Shown here: piece after piece, positions 16,237-23,426 of the stretch
How positions within the stretch are numbered: position 1 is the first letter of the stretch
Layout: every line of letters begins with the position of its first letter
Assembly (NCBI GenBank): GCA_944412445.1
Contig: CALYBJ010000021.1
Span: forward strand, 1-38,383
Direction: 5' to 3'
Length of the DNA stretch: 38,383 nucleotides
Origin: an uncultured Clostridia bacterium
Lineage (GTDB): Bacteria > Bacillota > Clostridia > Oscillospirales > Acutalibacteraceae
The notes under the pieces: model-generated
The model's database searches: none
What the model was told of the DNA's origin: nothing
What the model saw: the letters and a program-made list of their open reading frames with translations, nothing else
Translations under genes and position numbers: made by a program

Positions 16237-18261
16237 TCAGAAATTCTGAAGCTTTGCGGCAACTCTCAAAATAAGTCTTGCGTCGGCGGCTGTGATTTTG
16301 CCGTCATTGTTTGCGTCGGAGGCTGACTCAAAGCCTTCCTGAGGCTTTTCAAGCTTTGCGCTGTACCTTAAAGCAAGCCGGGCGTCGCCTGCGGTAATTT
16401 TTCCGTCAAGGTTAGCGTCTCCCGTCATAGGCTTGGCGTCTGCCGTCATGCTGCCTCCCGCAGCGGAGGTTTCCGAGGTGTCTTCATCGGTTACGGTAAC
16501 CGAGGCTGTATATTTTCCCTCTTTGGGAACGGTAAAGGTATATGAATTTGATTTTACCGGGTTTGATTTCAGCACAAGCTCTCCGTCGCAGAATATGCTG
16601 AATACGCAGGTATAGCTGCCGCTTCCTCCGATAACTTCCGCAGAGCATATTACGCTCATGCCGGCTACAGCGTAATCCTTTGAAAATTCAACATTGCCGG
16701 CTGACAGGGGTCTTATAACCGTTACCGAATCGCTTTTGACTGATTTCGTCTGTGAGCGCTCGTCCCTGACATAAACTGTTGCAGTGTAAACTCCTTCTTT
16801 AGGAGGCTTAAACGCAAATCTGTAATCATCCGAATAGTCGGAGCTGTATATGATTTCATCGTCGCAGTACACGGTGTAGGAATATGAAAGAGCTCCTTCT
16901 CCTCCGGAAGCCGAAACAGTCCACAGTATCATCTCGCCGAAAATCGCAGCCGTTTTGTTAGGTCCGAAGGAATCTATAACAATAGGCTCGAAAATATTTA
17001 CAGGCGTGCTGGCTGCGGAAGCAAGAGCGCCGTTTGCGGAGTCAACAACGCTGACCATAACCGTGTAGGAGCCTGTTGTGTCGGCGGTATATGTAAAATC
17101 GGAATAATCTACATAATTTCTTCTTTCAATAAGGGTGTTGTCCCTGTAAAGGGAAAAGGCGTATAAATAACTGCCGCTGCCTCCCGAGGCTGCCGCGCTC
17201 CATTTTATAACATCGCCTTTTTCGCCTCTTGAAACCTGAGAGGTTATTGTAAGAGAAAGCTTTTCCTGAGGCTGCTCCTGCTTTACATTTATTGCGTTAA
17301 GCTCTGCGTAGGCATAGTTGCCTGCCGAGTCGAAAGCGTAAATATATGTGCAGTATTCGCCGAAGCGGTTTGAAAATTCACTGATTTTCACCGTGTGGGA
17401 AGCTTTTCCCGAAGAGGGCGTCTGCTGGTACCACTTTACACCCTCAACTCCGTCCGCCTTGTAGTAAACAGCAAAAAATACTGCTATTACCGATGTGTTG
17501 TCGCTGACGGAGCAGGAAACCCTGTACCCTTCCGAGGTTATATTGTCAACAACAACATTTGAAATCTCGGGCGCCTGTGTGTCGGAAGAGCCGGAAGCTC
17601 CTCCCGTAAAGTTGTTCCAGTTTATTTCGGCACAGAAATTATATGTCCTTGTTCTTCTTGTGTTTTTGCTGCTGCCGTTGTAAAGGGTCAGAAGATTTAT
17701 GGTTCCGTAGCTTGCCTTTACCTGATAAAAGAAATTTTCAGCTCCGGTGTAGCCGTTCTGGTTCTGGTAGTCGGCGAAAAATACAAGGGATTCAGGCTCC
17801 GTTATTCCCAGAGACTGTCCGTGCCTTACATAGGAGCTTATGTATTCATATGCCGTTTCGTCCTGAACCTTTTTGCTCTCTGATGTGGAAAGAAGTATTT
17901 TAAGAACGGATGCCTCCGCCGTTGTGGCAATTCTGTTTTCCCAGTTTACCGAGGTGATTATTTCATTGTAAAGAGTCGCCCCCAGAATATTAAGCGCCTG
18001 AGAAGGATTTTCCGCAACAATGTCCTTTAAAAGATTCAGGGCGTTCGTAGCGTGCCAGCCTATCTGGCCTATGCTTAAGGCGCCGTTGTCATTTCTTACA
18101 ACGGTGCTGTAGTTTCCTTCGTTGGTAATGATTATGTGTGTTGAGGCGTTGACAATCCGGTCAAACGACACCGATGCCGCAGACGCGAAAACAGGTACTG
18201 CCGATATTACCGCAGCAGCTGCCAGAATAACAGAAAAAATTTTTTTCAGTATACTTTTCAT
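16237..18261 (-). CDS. Secreted putative lysozyme-like protein with Ig-like repeats and dockerin
   Basis: From ATG 18261 this is a 674-residue protein; GGGGGA lies upstream, while the longer frame to 18306 would begin within the promoter. A signal peptide (about 1-28) precedes a globular domain (about 30-225). Its NEGNYSTVVRNDNGALSIG and GWHATNALNLLK segments resemble lysozyme/chitosanase-like enzymes, with Glu48 and Asp58 as candidate acids. An Ig-like domain and three tandem modules of about 95 residues follow (each with W/C-S-A-x-x-x-G-G and a late G-x-Y-T-V/A motif). The same module occurs once in the neighbouring cysteine-peptidase-like protein. Two dockerin repeats (NLDGKITAGDAR, NNDGKITAADAR) end the protein. 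The muramidase role is inference. Confidence 0.65.
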   Translation of the reverse strand: MKSILKKIFSVILAAAAVISAVPVFASAASVSFDRIVNASTHIIITNEGNYSTVVRNDNGALSIGQIGWHATNALNLLKDIVAENPSQALNILGATLYNEIITSVNWENRIATTAEASVLKILLSTSESKKVQDETAYEYISSYVRHGQSLGITEPESLVFFADYQNQNGYTGAENFFYQVKASYGTINLLTLYNGSSKNTRRTRTYNFCAEINWNNFTGGASGSSDTQAPEISNVVVDNITSEGYRVSCSVSDNTSVIAVFFAVYYKADGVEGVKWYQQTPSSGKASHTVKISEFSNRFGEYCTYIYAFDSAGNYAYAELNAINVKQEQPQEKLSLTITSQVSRGEKGDVIKWSAAASGGSGSYLYAFSLYRDNTLIERRNYVDYSDFTYTADTTGSYTVMVSVVDSANGALASAASTPVNIFEPIVIDSFGPNKTAAIFGEMILWTVSASGGEGALSYSYTVYCDDEIIYSSDYSDDYRFAFKPPKEGVYTATVYVRDERSQTKSVKSDSVTVIRPLSAGNVEFSKDYAVAGMSVICSAEVIGGSGSYTCVFSIFCDGELVLKSNPVKSNSYTFTVPKEGKYTASVTVTDEDTSETSAAGGSMTADAKPMTGDANLDGKITAGDARLALRYSAKLEKPQEGFESASDANNDGKITAADARLILRVAAKLQNF

Positions 18262-18296
18262 AAAAAATCCCCCGTTTTTTATCTGCAACAACGGGT

Positions 18297-18325
18297 ATTT
18301 TAACACTTTTAGTCAAAACGGTCAA
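18297..18325 (-). promoter_or_regulatory. Promoter of the lysozyme-like gene
   Basis: On the - strand TTGACC (18325-18320) and TAAAAT (18302-18297) are 17 bases apart, 36 bases before ATG 18261. The match to consensus is 5/6 in both hexamers. Confidence 0.65.
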
Positions 18326-18339
18326 CAGAAATATGTTCA

Positions 18340-18422
18340 CTTTGTAGAGTTATTACAAAGGAGCCTTTTTAAAGGTTACAAATTTGTAAACAATTACAAT
18401 GATTTTGTAACAAAAATGTAAT
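18340..18422. promoter_or_regulatory. Cluster of TTGTA/TACAA dyads with a WalR-like box
   Basis: CTTTGTA-N7-TACAAAG occupies 18340-18360. TTACAAATTTGTAA is a perfect 14-bp palindrome at 18376-18389. A third imperfect dyad lies at 18394-18410. TGTAAC-AAAAA-TGTAAT at 18406-18422 matches the WalR (YycF) consensus TGTWAH-N5-TGTWAH. The cluster lies just upstream of the lysozyme-like gene's promoter and before the hydrogenase operon, so it could serve either. WalR is known to control wall hydrolases in Bacilli; its use here is inference. Confidence 0.45.
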
Positions 18423-18596
18423 TTTACCCTGCAAAGCATATTCTTTTAAAAAATCTTCCGGAAGAAAACAGGCGTAAAAATTTATGAAAAAACGAATATT
18501 TTTCCTGTTTCTGATATCCATAAATTGCTTGTTAAAAAATTATCGCATTTTTTTATTATTTGTCTTAAAAGTGTAGATTTCTTTAAAAATGTATGT

Positions 18597-18602
18597 TATA
18601 AT
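18597..18602 (+). promoter_or_regulatory. Candidate -10 element of the hydrogenase operon
   Basis: TATAAT at 18597-18602 lies 77 bases before ATG 18679 in AT-rich DNA. Upstream hexamers at the right distance (TAGATT at 18574) match TTGACA poorly, so the promoter may need an activator or another sigma factor. The remaining part of the 18262-18678 gap is covered by the neighbouring regulatory entries. Confidence 0.45.
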
Positions 18603-18621
18603 TTTAACGCATATTTAAAAT

Positions 18622-18656
18622 TGCCTGGGTGAATACAGGCATATCATATATGATAT
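18622..18656 (+). promoter_or_regulatory. Two dyads in the hydrogenase operon leader
   Basis: TGCCTG (18622-18627) pairs with CAGGCA (18636-18641) over an 8-base loop. It is directly followed by the perfect 16-bp palindrome ATATCATATATGATAT (18641-18656), nine bases before the GGAGG at 18665. Either an operator or an RNA structure touching the RBS is possible. Confidence 0.55.
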
Positions 18657-18678
18657 GATCGAACGGAGGAAATCTTCA

Positions 18679-19173
18679 ATGAAAAAGAAAATCAGCAAAA
18701 TTCCTTTTTCCGGCACTGCCGAGCAGGAAGCGAAGCTTCAGGCGGTTATTGCTGAAAACTGTCATGATAAAAGCCGTCTTATGGCTGTAATGCAGGAGGC
18801 CCAGGAGATATACGGCTATCTTCCAAGAGAGGTTCAGATAAAAATTGCCGAGGGAATGGGAGTACCTCTTGAGAAGGTTTACGGCGTAGCAACCTTTTAC
18901 GCCCAGTTTTCTCTTTCTCCCAAGGGCAAATACAATATATCCGTTTGTCTGGGAACAGCCTGCTATGTTAAAGGCTCTCAGCAGATTCTCGACAAGATTC
19001 AGGAGCTTCTGGGAGTTGAAGCCGGAGAATGTTCTCCCGACGGAAGATTTTCCGTTGAGGCGTGCCGCTGCATAGGAGCCTGCGGACTTGCTCCCGTTAT
19101 GACCGTCAACGAGGACGTTTACGGAAGACTTGTTCCCGAGGATGTTGCGGATATTCTTGCAAAGTATCAGTAA
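18679..19173 (+). CDS. hydC: NuoE-like [2Fe-2S] subunit of NAD-linked hydrogenase (HydC type)
   Basis: This 164-residue thioredoxin-like ferredoxin subunit belongs to the complex I 24-kDa/HydC/HndA family. The [2Fe-2S] ligands are C90, C95, C131 and C135 (SVCLGTAC and CRCIGACG). The N-terminal helical bundle carries the family motif GYLPREVQIKIAEGMGVP. GGAGG (18665-18669) sits nine bases before ATG 18679, so the upstream in-frame ATG at 18655 is not used. It is the first gene of a ten-gene operon that also carries the NuoF-like and HydA subunits, with which it should form the trimeric electron-bifurcating hydrogenase. The symbol is by homology to the Thermotoga-type complex. Confidence 0.9.
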   Translation: MKKKISKIPFSGTAEQEAKLQAVIAENCHDKSRLMAVMQEAQEIYGYLPREVQIKIAEGMGVPLEKVYGVATFYAQFSLSPKGKYNISVCLGTACYVKGSQQILDKIQELLGVEAGECSPDGRFSVEACRCIGACGLAPVMTVNEDVYGRLVPEDVADILAKYQ

Positions 19174-19249
19174 GACATAAAATATAAGTATTAATATACA
19201 TTTAATATAGCGTATTCATTGGTAAATTCAAATCGAAAGGATACCGCCT

Positions 19250-19603
19250 ATGAAAATCAGCACTTTAAAGGAAGTTCTCGAAGCGAAGATTGTCTGCGGA
19301 GAGGATATGCTTGACAGAGAGGTTTTTTCAGCCTGCGGAAGCGATATGATGAGCGACGTACTGGCCTATGTAAAGGATCAGGCGGTGCTTCTTACGGGGC
19401 TTGTTAACTCCCAGGTTATAAGAACCGCCGAGATGATGGATATGGTATGTATAGTGTTTGTCCGCTCAAAGCAGCCTACTCCCGAGATGATAGAGCTTGC
19501 AAGAGAAAGCGGTATGGTGGTTCTCACCACGGACATGAGACTTTACGAAGCCTGCGGAAAGCTTTATATAAACGGTCTTGTGGGAAACGGCAGGCAGTCA
19601 TGA
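19250..19603 (+). CDS. DRTGG-domain protein
   Basis: The product is 117 residues, soluble, with the DRTGG fold pattern (LDREVFSACGSDMMSDVLAYV followed by VLLTGLVNSQVIRTAEMM, shown as two adjacent segments). DRTGG domains are found in phosphotransacetylase N-termini and beside CBS domains and are thought to bind nucleotides or act as regulatory modules. Small stand-alone versions are frequently seen inside clostridial hydrogenase operons. AAAGGAT precedes ATG 19250. Its last codon overlaps the next gene by four bases (ATGA). A related second copy lies two genes downstream. The biochemical role is unknown. Confidence 0.8.
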   Translation: MKISTLKEVLEAKIVCGEDMLDREVFSACGSDMMSDVLAYVKDQAVLLTGLVNSQVIRTAEMMDMVCIVFVRSKQPTPEMIELARESGMVVLTTDMRLYEACGKLYINGLVGNGRQS

Positions 19604-20025
19604 GCGAATGTTTGACTTTTCATTACGATGTTGACGGCGAGGATTTTACTTCGGCAGGTCAGGCGTCGGTTCAGGTAAAGAAGAATTTAAGGCGGCTGGG
19701 AATACCCCCCGAGATAATACGGCAGGTGTCCATTGCCATGTATGAGGGAGAAATCAACATGGTGATACACGCCGGCGGCGGCAACGCAGATGTAATCGTG
19801 TATGAGGACAGAATAGAAATTATTCTTGCGGACAAGGGACCGGGTATAAAGGATGTTGCCCTTGCCATGCAGGAGGGATATTCAACTGCTCCGGACAGCG
19901 TTCGTTCTCTGGGCTTCGGAGCGGGAATGGGACTTCCCAACATGAAGAGATATACCGATGAAATGACGATAGATACCGTAGTGGGCGAGGGCACCACTAT
20001 AAAGATGGTTGTAAAGCTCCGTTAA
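19600..20025 (+). CDS. RsbW/SpoIIAB-like GHKL ATPase
   Basis: The product is 141 residues, the size of a stand-alone anti-sigma-type ATPase. The N-box is EINMVIHA (E51, N53, H57), the G1 box is DKGPGI (78-83) and the G2 box is GFGAGMGL (105-112). That is the full Bergerat fold with no dimerisation/phosphoacceptor helix and no His phosphoacceptor domain. RsbW and SpoIIAB bind sigma factors and phosphorylate anti-anti-sigma partners; no such partner is encoded here. ATG 19600 overlaps the preceding stop, and the following gene is the HydS-like protein. A role in relaying its redox state is an inference. Confidence 0.85.
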   Translation: MSECLTFHYDVDGEDFTSAGQASVQVKKNLRRLGIPPEIIRQVSIAMYEGEINMVIHAGGGNADVIVYEDRIEIILADKGPGIKDVALAMQEGYSTAPDSVRSLGFGAGMGLPNMKRYTDEMTIDTVVGEGTTIKMVVKLR

Positions 20026-20054
20026 AAAACACTCAGGATAAAGGCGGCGGTAAA

Positions 20055-21335
20055 ATGTATAAACATTCAGTTGAGCTTGATGTCGGCAAATGCACCGGCT
20101 GTACCACCTGCATACGCCATTGTCCCACGGAGGCAATAAGAATAAGAGACGGCAGAGCCGTTATTAACGAGGACAGATGTATAGACTGCGGAGAGTGCAT
20201 AAGAGTATGCCCAAGCAACGCCAAAAAGGCAATGTGCAGCAAAATGGAGCACTACTCCCATTATAAATGGAAAATAGCCCTTCCGGCGCCCTCCCTTTAC
20301 GGACAGTTTGCAAATCTTACCGATGTGGAAACGATACTTCAGGGACTTCTTGACATAGGCTTCGACGATGTTTTCGAGGTGGCAAGGGCGGCGGAGCTTG
20401 TAACGGAATGTACAAGGCTTTACTTAAAGTCGGAGGGTATAAAAAAGCCGGTAATCAGCTCGGCGTGTCCCGTTGTGGTAAGGCTTATTTCCCTTAGGTA
20501 TCCTTACCTGAGAGACAATATCATGCCCATACTTCCTCCTATTGAAATTGCCGCAATGATGGCAAGAAAAAAGGCAAAGGAGGAGCATCCGGAGCTTAAG
20601 GACGAGGATATAGGACTTTTCTTTATATCGCCCTGCGCCGCAAAGGTCAGCTACATAAGAAACGGCTTCGGAAGCTACAAAAGCAAAATCGACGTGGTAG
20701 TGTCCATGAAGGATATATACTTTAAGCTTCTGGGCGCCATGAAAAAAGGCGAACAGCCTACTGTATCGCCTACAGCCGGAATGATAGGAATCGGCTGGGC
20801 TTCCAGCGGAGGAGAATCCTCGGCAATATTAAACGATAATTATCTTGCGGCGGACGGAATCGAAAATATAAACAAGGTTCTTGACGCCATTGAAAACGGA
20901 AATATACCTCAGCTTGAGTTTATAGAGCTGAACGCCTGTACGGGAGGCTGCGTCGGAGGGGTAATGACAATAGAAAATCCCTTTATCGCCAGAACAAGGC
21001 TCCAGTCCGTAAGAAGATATCTGCCGGTGTCGTTAAACAGACTGCCTTCGGATATTCACTATGTTCCGGAGAATTTCTACTGCTCCGAGCTTCCCACATA
21101 TATGCCCATTTCAAGGCTCAGCGAAAACTTCAGCGAATCAATGCGGATGATGTCCCGTATTCAGGAAATCAAAAAGGAGCTTCCGGGAATAGACTGCGGC
21201 GCCTGCGGTTCGCCGAGCTGCCGTGCTTTTGCGGAGGATCTGGTAAGAGGCGCGGTAAAGGATATTACGGCGTGCAAAATGTACGGCACAAAAAAAACTC
21301 AGGAATCAGATTCCGACAATCAGGGAGAGATTTGA
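20055..21335 (+). CDS. HydS-like putative sensory [FeFe]-hydrogenase domain protein
   Basis: The 426-residue protein has an N-terminal 2[4Fe-4S] ferredoxin (C13, C16, C19, C23; C42, C45, C48, C52). An H-cluster domain follows (about 70-345), and a C-terminal CGACGSPSC cluster motif (C381, C384, C389, with C407) ends it. The three H-cluster motifs are altered: SSACP (135-139) in place of TSC[CS]P, SPCAAK (192-197) in place of MPCxxK, and ELNACTGGC (291-299) retained. Cysteines that could hold the cluster are C138, C194, C295 and C299. Ala137 sits where catalytic enzymes have Cys, a change reported for group C sensory hydrogenases; but group C proteins usually end in a PAS domain, which is missing here. 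Group D is an alternative. A flanking pair of ATPases could be its output. Confidence 0.85.
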   Translation: MYKHSVELDVGKCTGCTTCIRHCPTEAIRIRDGRAVINEDRCIDCGECIRVCPSNAKKAMCSKMEHYSHYKWKIALPAPSLYGQFANLTDVETILQGLLDIGFDDVFEVARAAELVTECTRLYLKSEGIKKPVISSACPVVVRLISLRYPYLRDNIMPILPPIEIAAMMARKKAKEEHPELKDEDIGLFFISPCAAKVSYIRNGFGSYKSKIDVVVSMKDIYFKLLGAMKKGEQPTVSPTAGMIGIGWASSGGESSAILNDNYLAADGIENINKVLDAIENGNIPQLEFIELNACTGGCVGGVMTIENPFIARTRLQSVRRYLPVSLNRLPSDIHYVPENFYCSELPTYMPISRLSENFSESMRMMSRIQEIKKELPGIDCGACGSPSCRAFAEDLVRGAVKDITACKMYGTKKTQESDSDNQGEI

Positions 21336-21336
21336 C

Positions 21337-21663
21337 TTGACCGTTAAAGAGCTTTGCGGAAAGTGCGGATTTTCAGCAGTAACTCTTCCCCAAGAGGACA
21401 GAGAGATAAAAGGCTGTTATATAGGTGATCTTTTAAGCTGGGTCATGGGAAGAGCCCAAGAGGACAACGTGTGGATAACCATTATGTCAAATATAAATAT
21501 CGTGGCGGTGGCTTCTCTTGCGGACGTGTCCTGCGTAGTTCTCGCCGAGGGCGTCACTCTTGAAGATGATGTAAGGAAAACCGCCGAGGCCAAGGGAGTA
21601 AATATTCTCTCGTCGCCGCTGCCCTCCTATGAAACGGCAAAGGCAGTTTGGGAAAATATATGA
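21337..21663 (+). CDS. Second DRTGG-like protein
   Basis: The product is 108 residues and similar in size and layout to the first DRTGG protein (GCYIGDLLSWVMGRAQEDNVWI, shown as adjacent pieces GCYIGDLLSWVMG and RAQEDNVWI, then NIVAVASLADVSCVVLAEG). The start is TTG 21337, seven bases after GGGAGAG (21323-21329) and one base after the preceding stop. It ends in an ATGA overlap with the PHP gene. A duplicated regulatory domain flanking the HydS-like gene suggests both copies belong to one signalling module. Function is not known. Confidence 0.75.
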   Translation: MTVKELCGKCGFSAVTLPQEDREIKGCYIGDLLSWVMGRAQEDNVWITIMSNINIVAVASLADVSCVVLAEGVTLEDDVRKTAEAKGVNILSSPLPSYETAKAVWENI

Positions 21664-22397
21664 ACAGGTATTATTACGATCTGCATATTCATTCCTGCCT
21701 TTCTCCCTGCGGCGACGAAGACATGACGCCAAATAACATAGCCGGCATGGGAACGCTGAACGGACTTAATATAATGGCGCTTACGGACCACAACACCTGC
21801 AAAAACTGTCCGGCGTTTTATAAGGCGGCAAAAAGACAGGGAATAATTCCCGTCGCCGGAATGGAGCTTACCACTGCGGAGGAAATCCATCTGGTATGTC
21901 TTTTTCCAACTCTTGAGGCGGCAATGGATTTTGACGGATATGTGGAAAAAAACAGAATGAAAATCCCCAACAGGGAAGAGATTTTCGGCAGACAGACAAT
22001 ACTTAACGAAAACGATGAGGAAACGGGAAAAGAGGAGTATCTTCTTTTGACAGCCGCCGGAATTACAGCGGAGGAAGCGCCGGGAAAGGTCAGACAGTTC
22101 GGCGGAATATGCTATCCTGCCCATATTGACAGGGAAGCCAACGGAATAATCGGTATTTTAGGAACATTTCCCGAAAACACGGAATTCAAGGCATTTGAAA
22201 TGCGCGACGGTGAAAAAGCCGGAGAATATATAAGCAGATACAAAGGATTAAGGGACAAACGGTTAATAGTGTCCTCAGACGCCCATTATTTATGGGACAT
22301 AAAAGAGAAAAACGAGTATTTTTTAATAGATGACGAGCCTTACAGCAGTGATTATGTAAGGGAGAAGCTTTTCGGTATTCTGGAGGGAAAGGTATGA
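21660..22397 (+). CDS. PHP-domain phosphoesterase
   Basis: The 245-residue protein has PHP metal motifs DLHIHSCLSPCG (H9, H11), ALTDHNT (D43, H44), AGMEL, CYPAHID and SSDAH near the C-terminus. It is a full trinuclear-metal PHP phosphoesterase of the YciV/nucleotide-3',5'-phosphate phosphatase type. ATG 21660 overlaps the preceding TGA and its own stop overlaps the next start, so its translation is coupled to both neighbours. Its place inside a hydrogenase operon suggests that it hydrolyses a small phosphorylated signal or cofactor, but no substrate can be deduced. Confidence 0.85.
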   Translation: MNRYYYDLHIHSCLSPCGDEDMTPNNIAGMGTLNGLNIMALTDHNTCKNCPAFYKAAKRQGIIPVAGMELTTAEEIHLVCLFPTLEAAMDFDGYVEKNRMKIPNREEIFGRQTILNENDEETGKEEYLLLTAAGITAEEAPGKVRQFGGICYPAHIDREANGIIGILGTFPENTEFKAFEMRDGEKAGEYISRYKGLRDKRLIVSSDAHYLWDIKEKNEYFLIDDEPYSSDYVREKLFGILEGKV

Positions 22398-22945
22398 AGG
22401 AGCTGTCTTTGAACATACTTGATATCGCTATGAATTCCGTAAAGGCAGGAGCAGATACAATAAAAATTATCCTTACGGAAACCGGTGATATTTTTAAAAT
22501 GTCCGTAGAGGACAACGGCTGCGGAATGAAGGAGGATTTTTTAAAAACGGTAACGGACCCCTTCAGTACCACAAGAACCACCAGAAAGGTGGGAATGGGA
22601 ATACCTCTTTTAAAGCTTGCGGCGGAGCAGACCGGAGGAAGCCTCAGTATAAAATCAAGGCACGAAAGCGAATATCCCGAAAATCACGGAACGGTGACAG
22701 AGGCTGTATTCAATAAAAACACCGTGGATTTTACGCCTTTGGGCGACGTGATTTCAACTGTTGTAACACTTATTCAGGGAAGCCCCGGAATAAGGTGGAT
22801 ATTCAGTCATAAAACGCCGAAAGGCGAAGTAAGTCTTGACACCGATGAATTAAAGGCTATACTGGGAGACGTGCCCTTAAATAATCCCGAGGTGCTGACG
22901 TGGATAGGAGATTATTTAAAGGAAGCCTATGAAGAAATAAAATAA
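22394..22945 (+). CDS. GHKL (histidine-kinase-like) ATPase without phosphoacceptor domain
   Basis: The 183-residue protein has an N-box NILDIAMNSVKAGA (N14), a G1 box DNGCGM (40-45) and a G2 region RKVGMGIPLL (64-73). It resembles the catalytic domain of a sensor kinase rather than RsbW. A C-terminal segment of about 80 residues is unassigned. No dimerisation/His domain and no receiver is present in the operon. ATG 22394 overlaps the PHP stop. It is the second ATPase of the cluster and, like the first, may act on the HydS-like or DRTGG proteins; this is inference. Confidence 0.85.
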   Translation: MKELSLNILDIAMNSVKAGADTIKIILTETGDIFKMSVEDNGCGMKEDFLKTVTDPFSTTRTTRKVGMGIPLLKLAAEQTGGSLSIKSRHESEYPENHGTVTEAVFNKNTVDFTPLGDVISTVVTLIQGSPGIRWIFSHKTPKGEVSLDTDELKAILGDVPLNNPEVLTWIGDYLKEAYEEIK

Positions 22946-23003
22946 TATAAAATCGTTTATATTATTTATATAAAAAGTAATTTATTGAAAGGATAAGATA
23001 TAT

Positions 23004-23369
23004 ATGAAGTCATTGGCTGAACTTGCGGCTATAAAGGAAAAAATGCAGAGCAGAGTTGTTCTGCGAGAGGGAAGCGGCGAGATAAGAGTAGTTGTAGGCA
23101 TGGCAACCTGCGGAATAGCCGCAGGAGCAAGACCCGTTTTAAACGCTTTCGTTGAGGAAGTAAGCAAAGCGGGACTTTCCGGCAAGGTTATGGTTACTCA
23201 GACCGGCTGTATCGGAATATGCCAGTACGAACCGGTAGTTGAGGTATTCGAGGCAGGCAAGGATAAGGTTACCTATGTTAAGATGACAGCGGAAAAAGCC
23301 AAAGAGGTAGTTGAAAAGCATCTTAAGGGCGGCAGGGTTATTGAGGAATATACGATTTCAAACGTATAA
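23004..23369 (+). CDS. Thioredoxin-like [2Fe-2S] ferredoxin
   Basis: The product is 121 residues. It has VVGMATCGIAAGARP (C36) and QTGCIGIC (C69, C73), the pattern of the stand-alone (2Fe-2S) ferredoxin-domain proteins that accompany NuoF/HydA genes in Clostridia. Only three cysteines lie in the canonical positions. AAAGGA precedes ATG 23004. It probably shuttles electrons to or stabilises the NuoF-like subunit encoded directly after it. Confidence 0.85.
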   Translation: MKSLAELAAIKEKMQSRVVLREGSGEIRVVVGMATCGIAAGARPVLNAFVEEVSKAGLSGKVMVTQTGCIGICQYEPVVEVFEAGKDKVTYVKMTAEKAKEVVEKHLKGGRVIEEYTISNV

Positions 23370-23426
23370 TATAAAACATTAAAGAAAGTATATTATTCAC
23401 TGTATATACAGGTTGGAGGTAAAAAT

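Noticed and set aside
18595..18680. Rex operator or riboswitch in the hydrogenase leader
   Set aside because: The palindrome does not match the Rex consensus and I see no known riboswitch core; only an unnamed dyad is supported.
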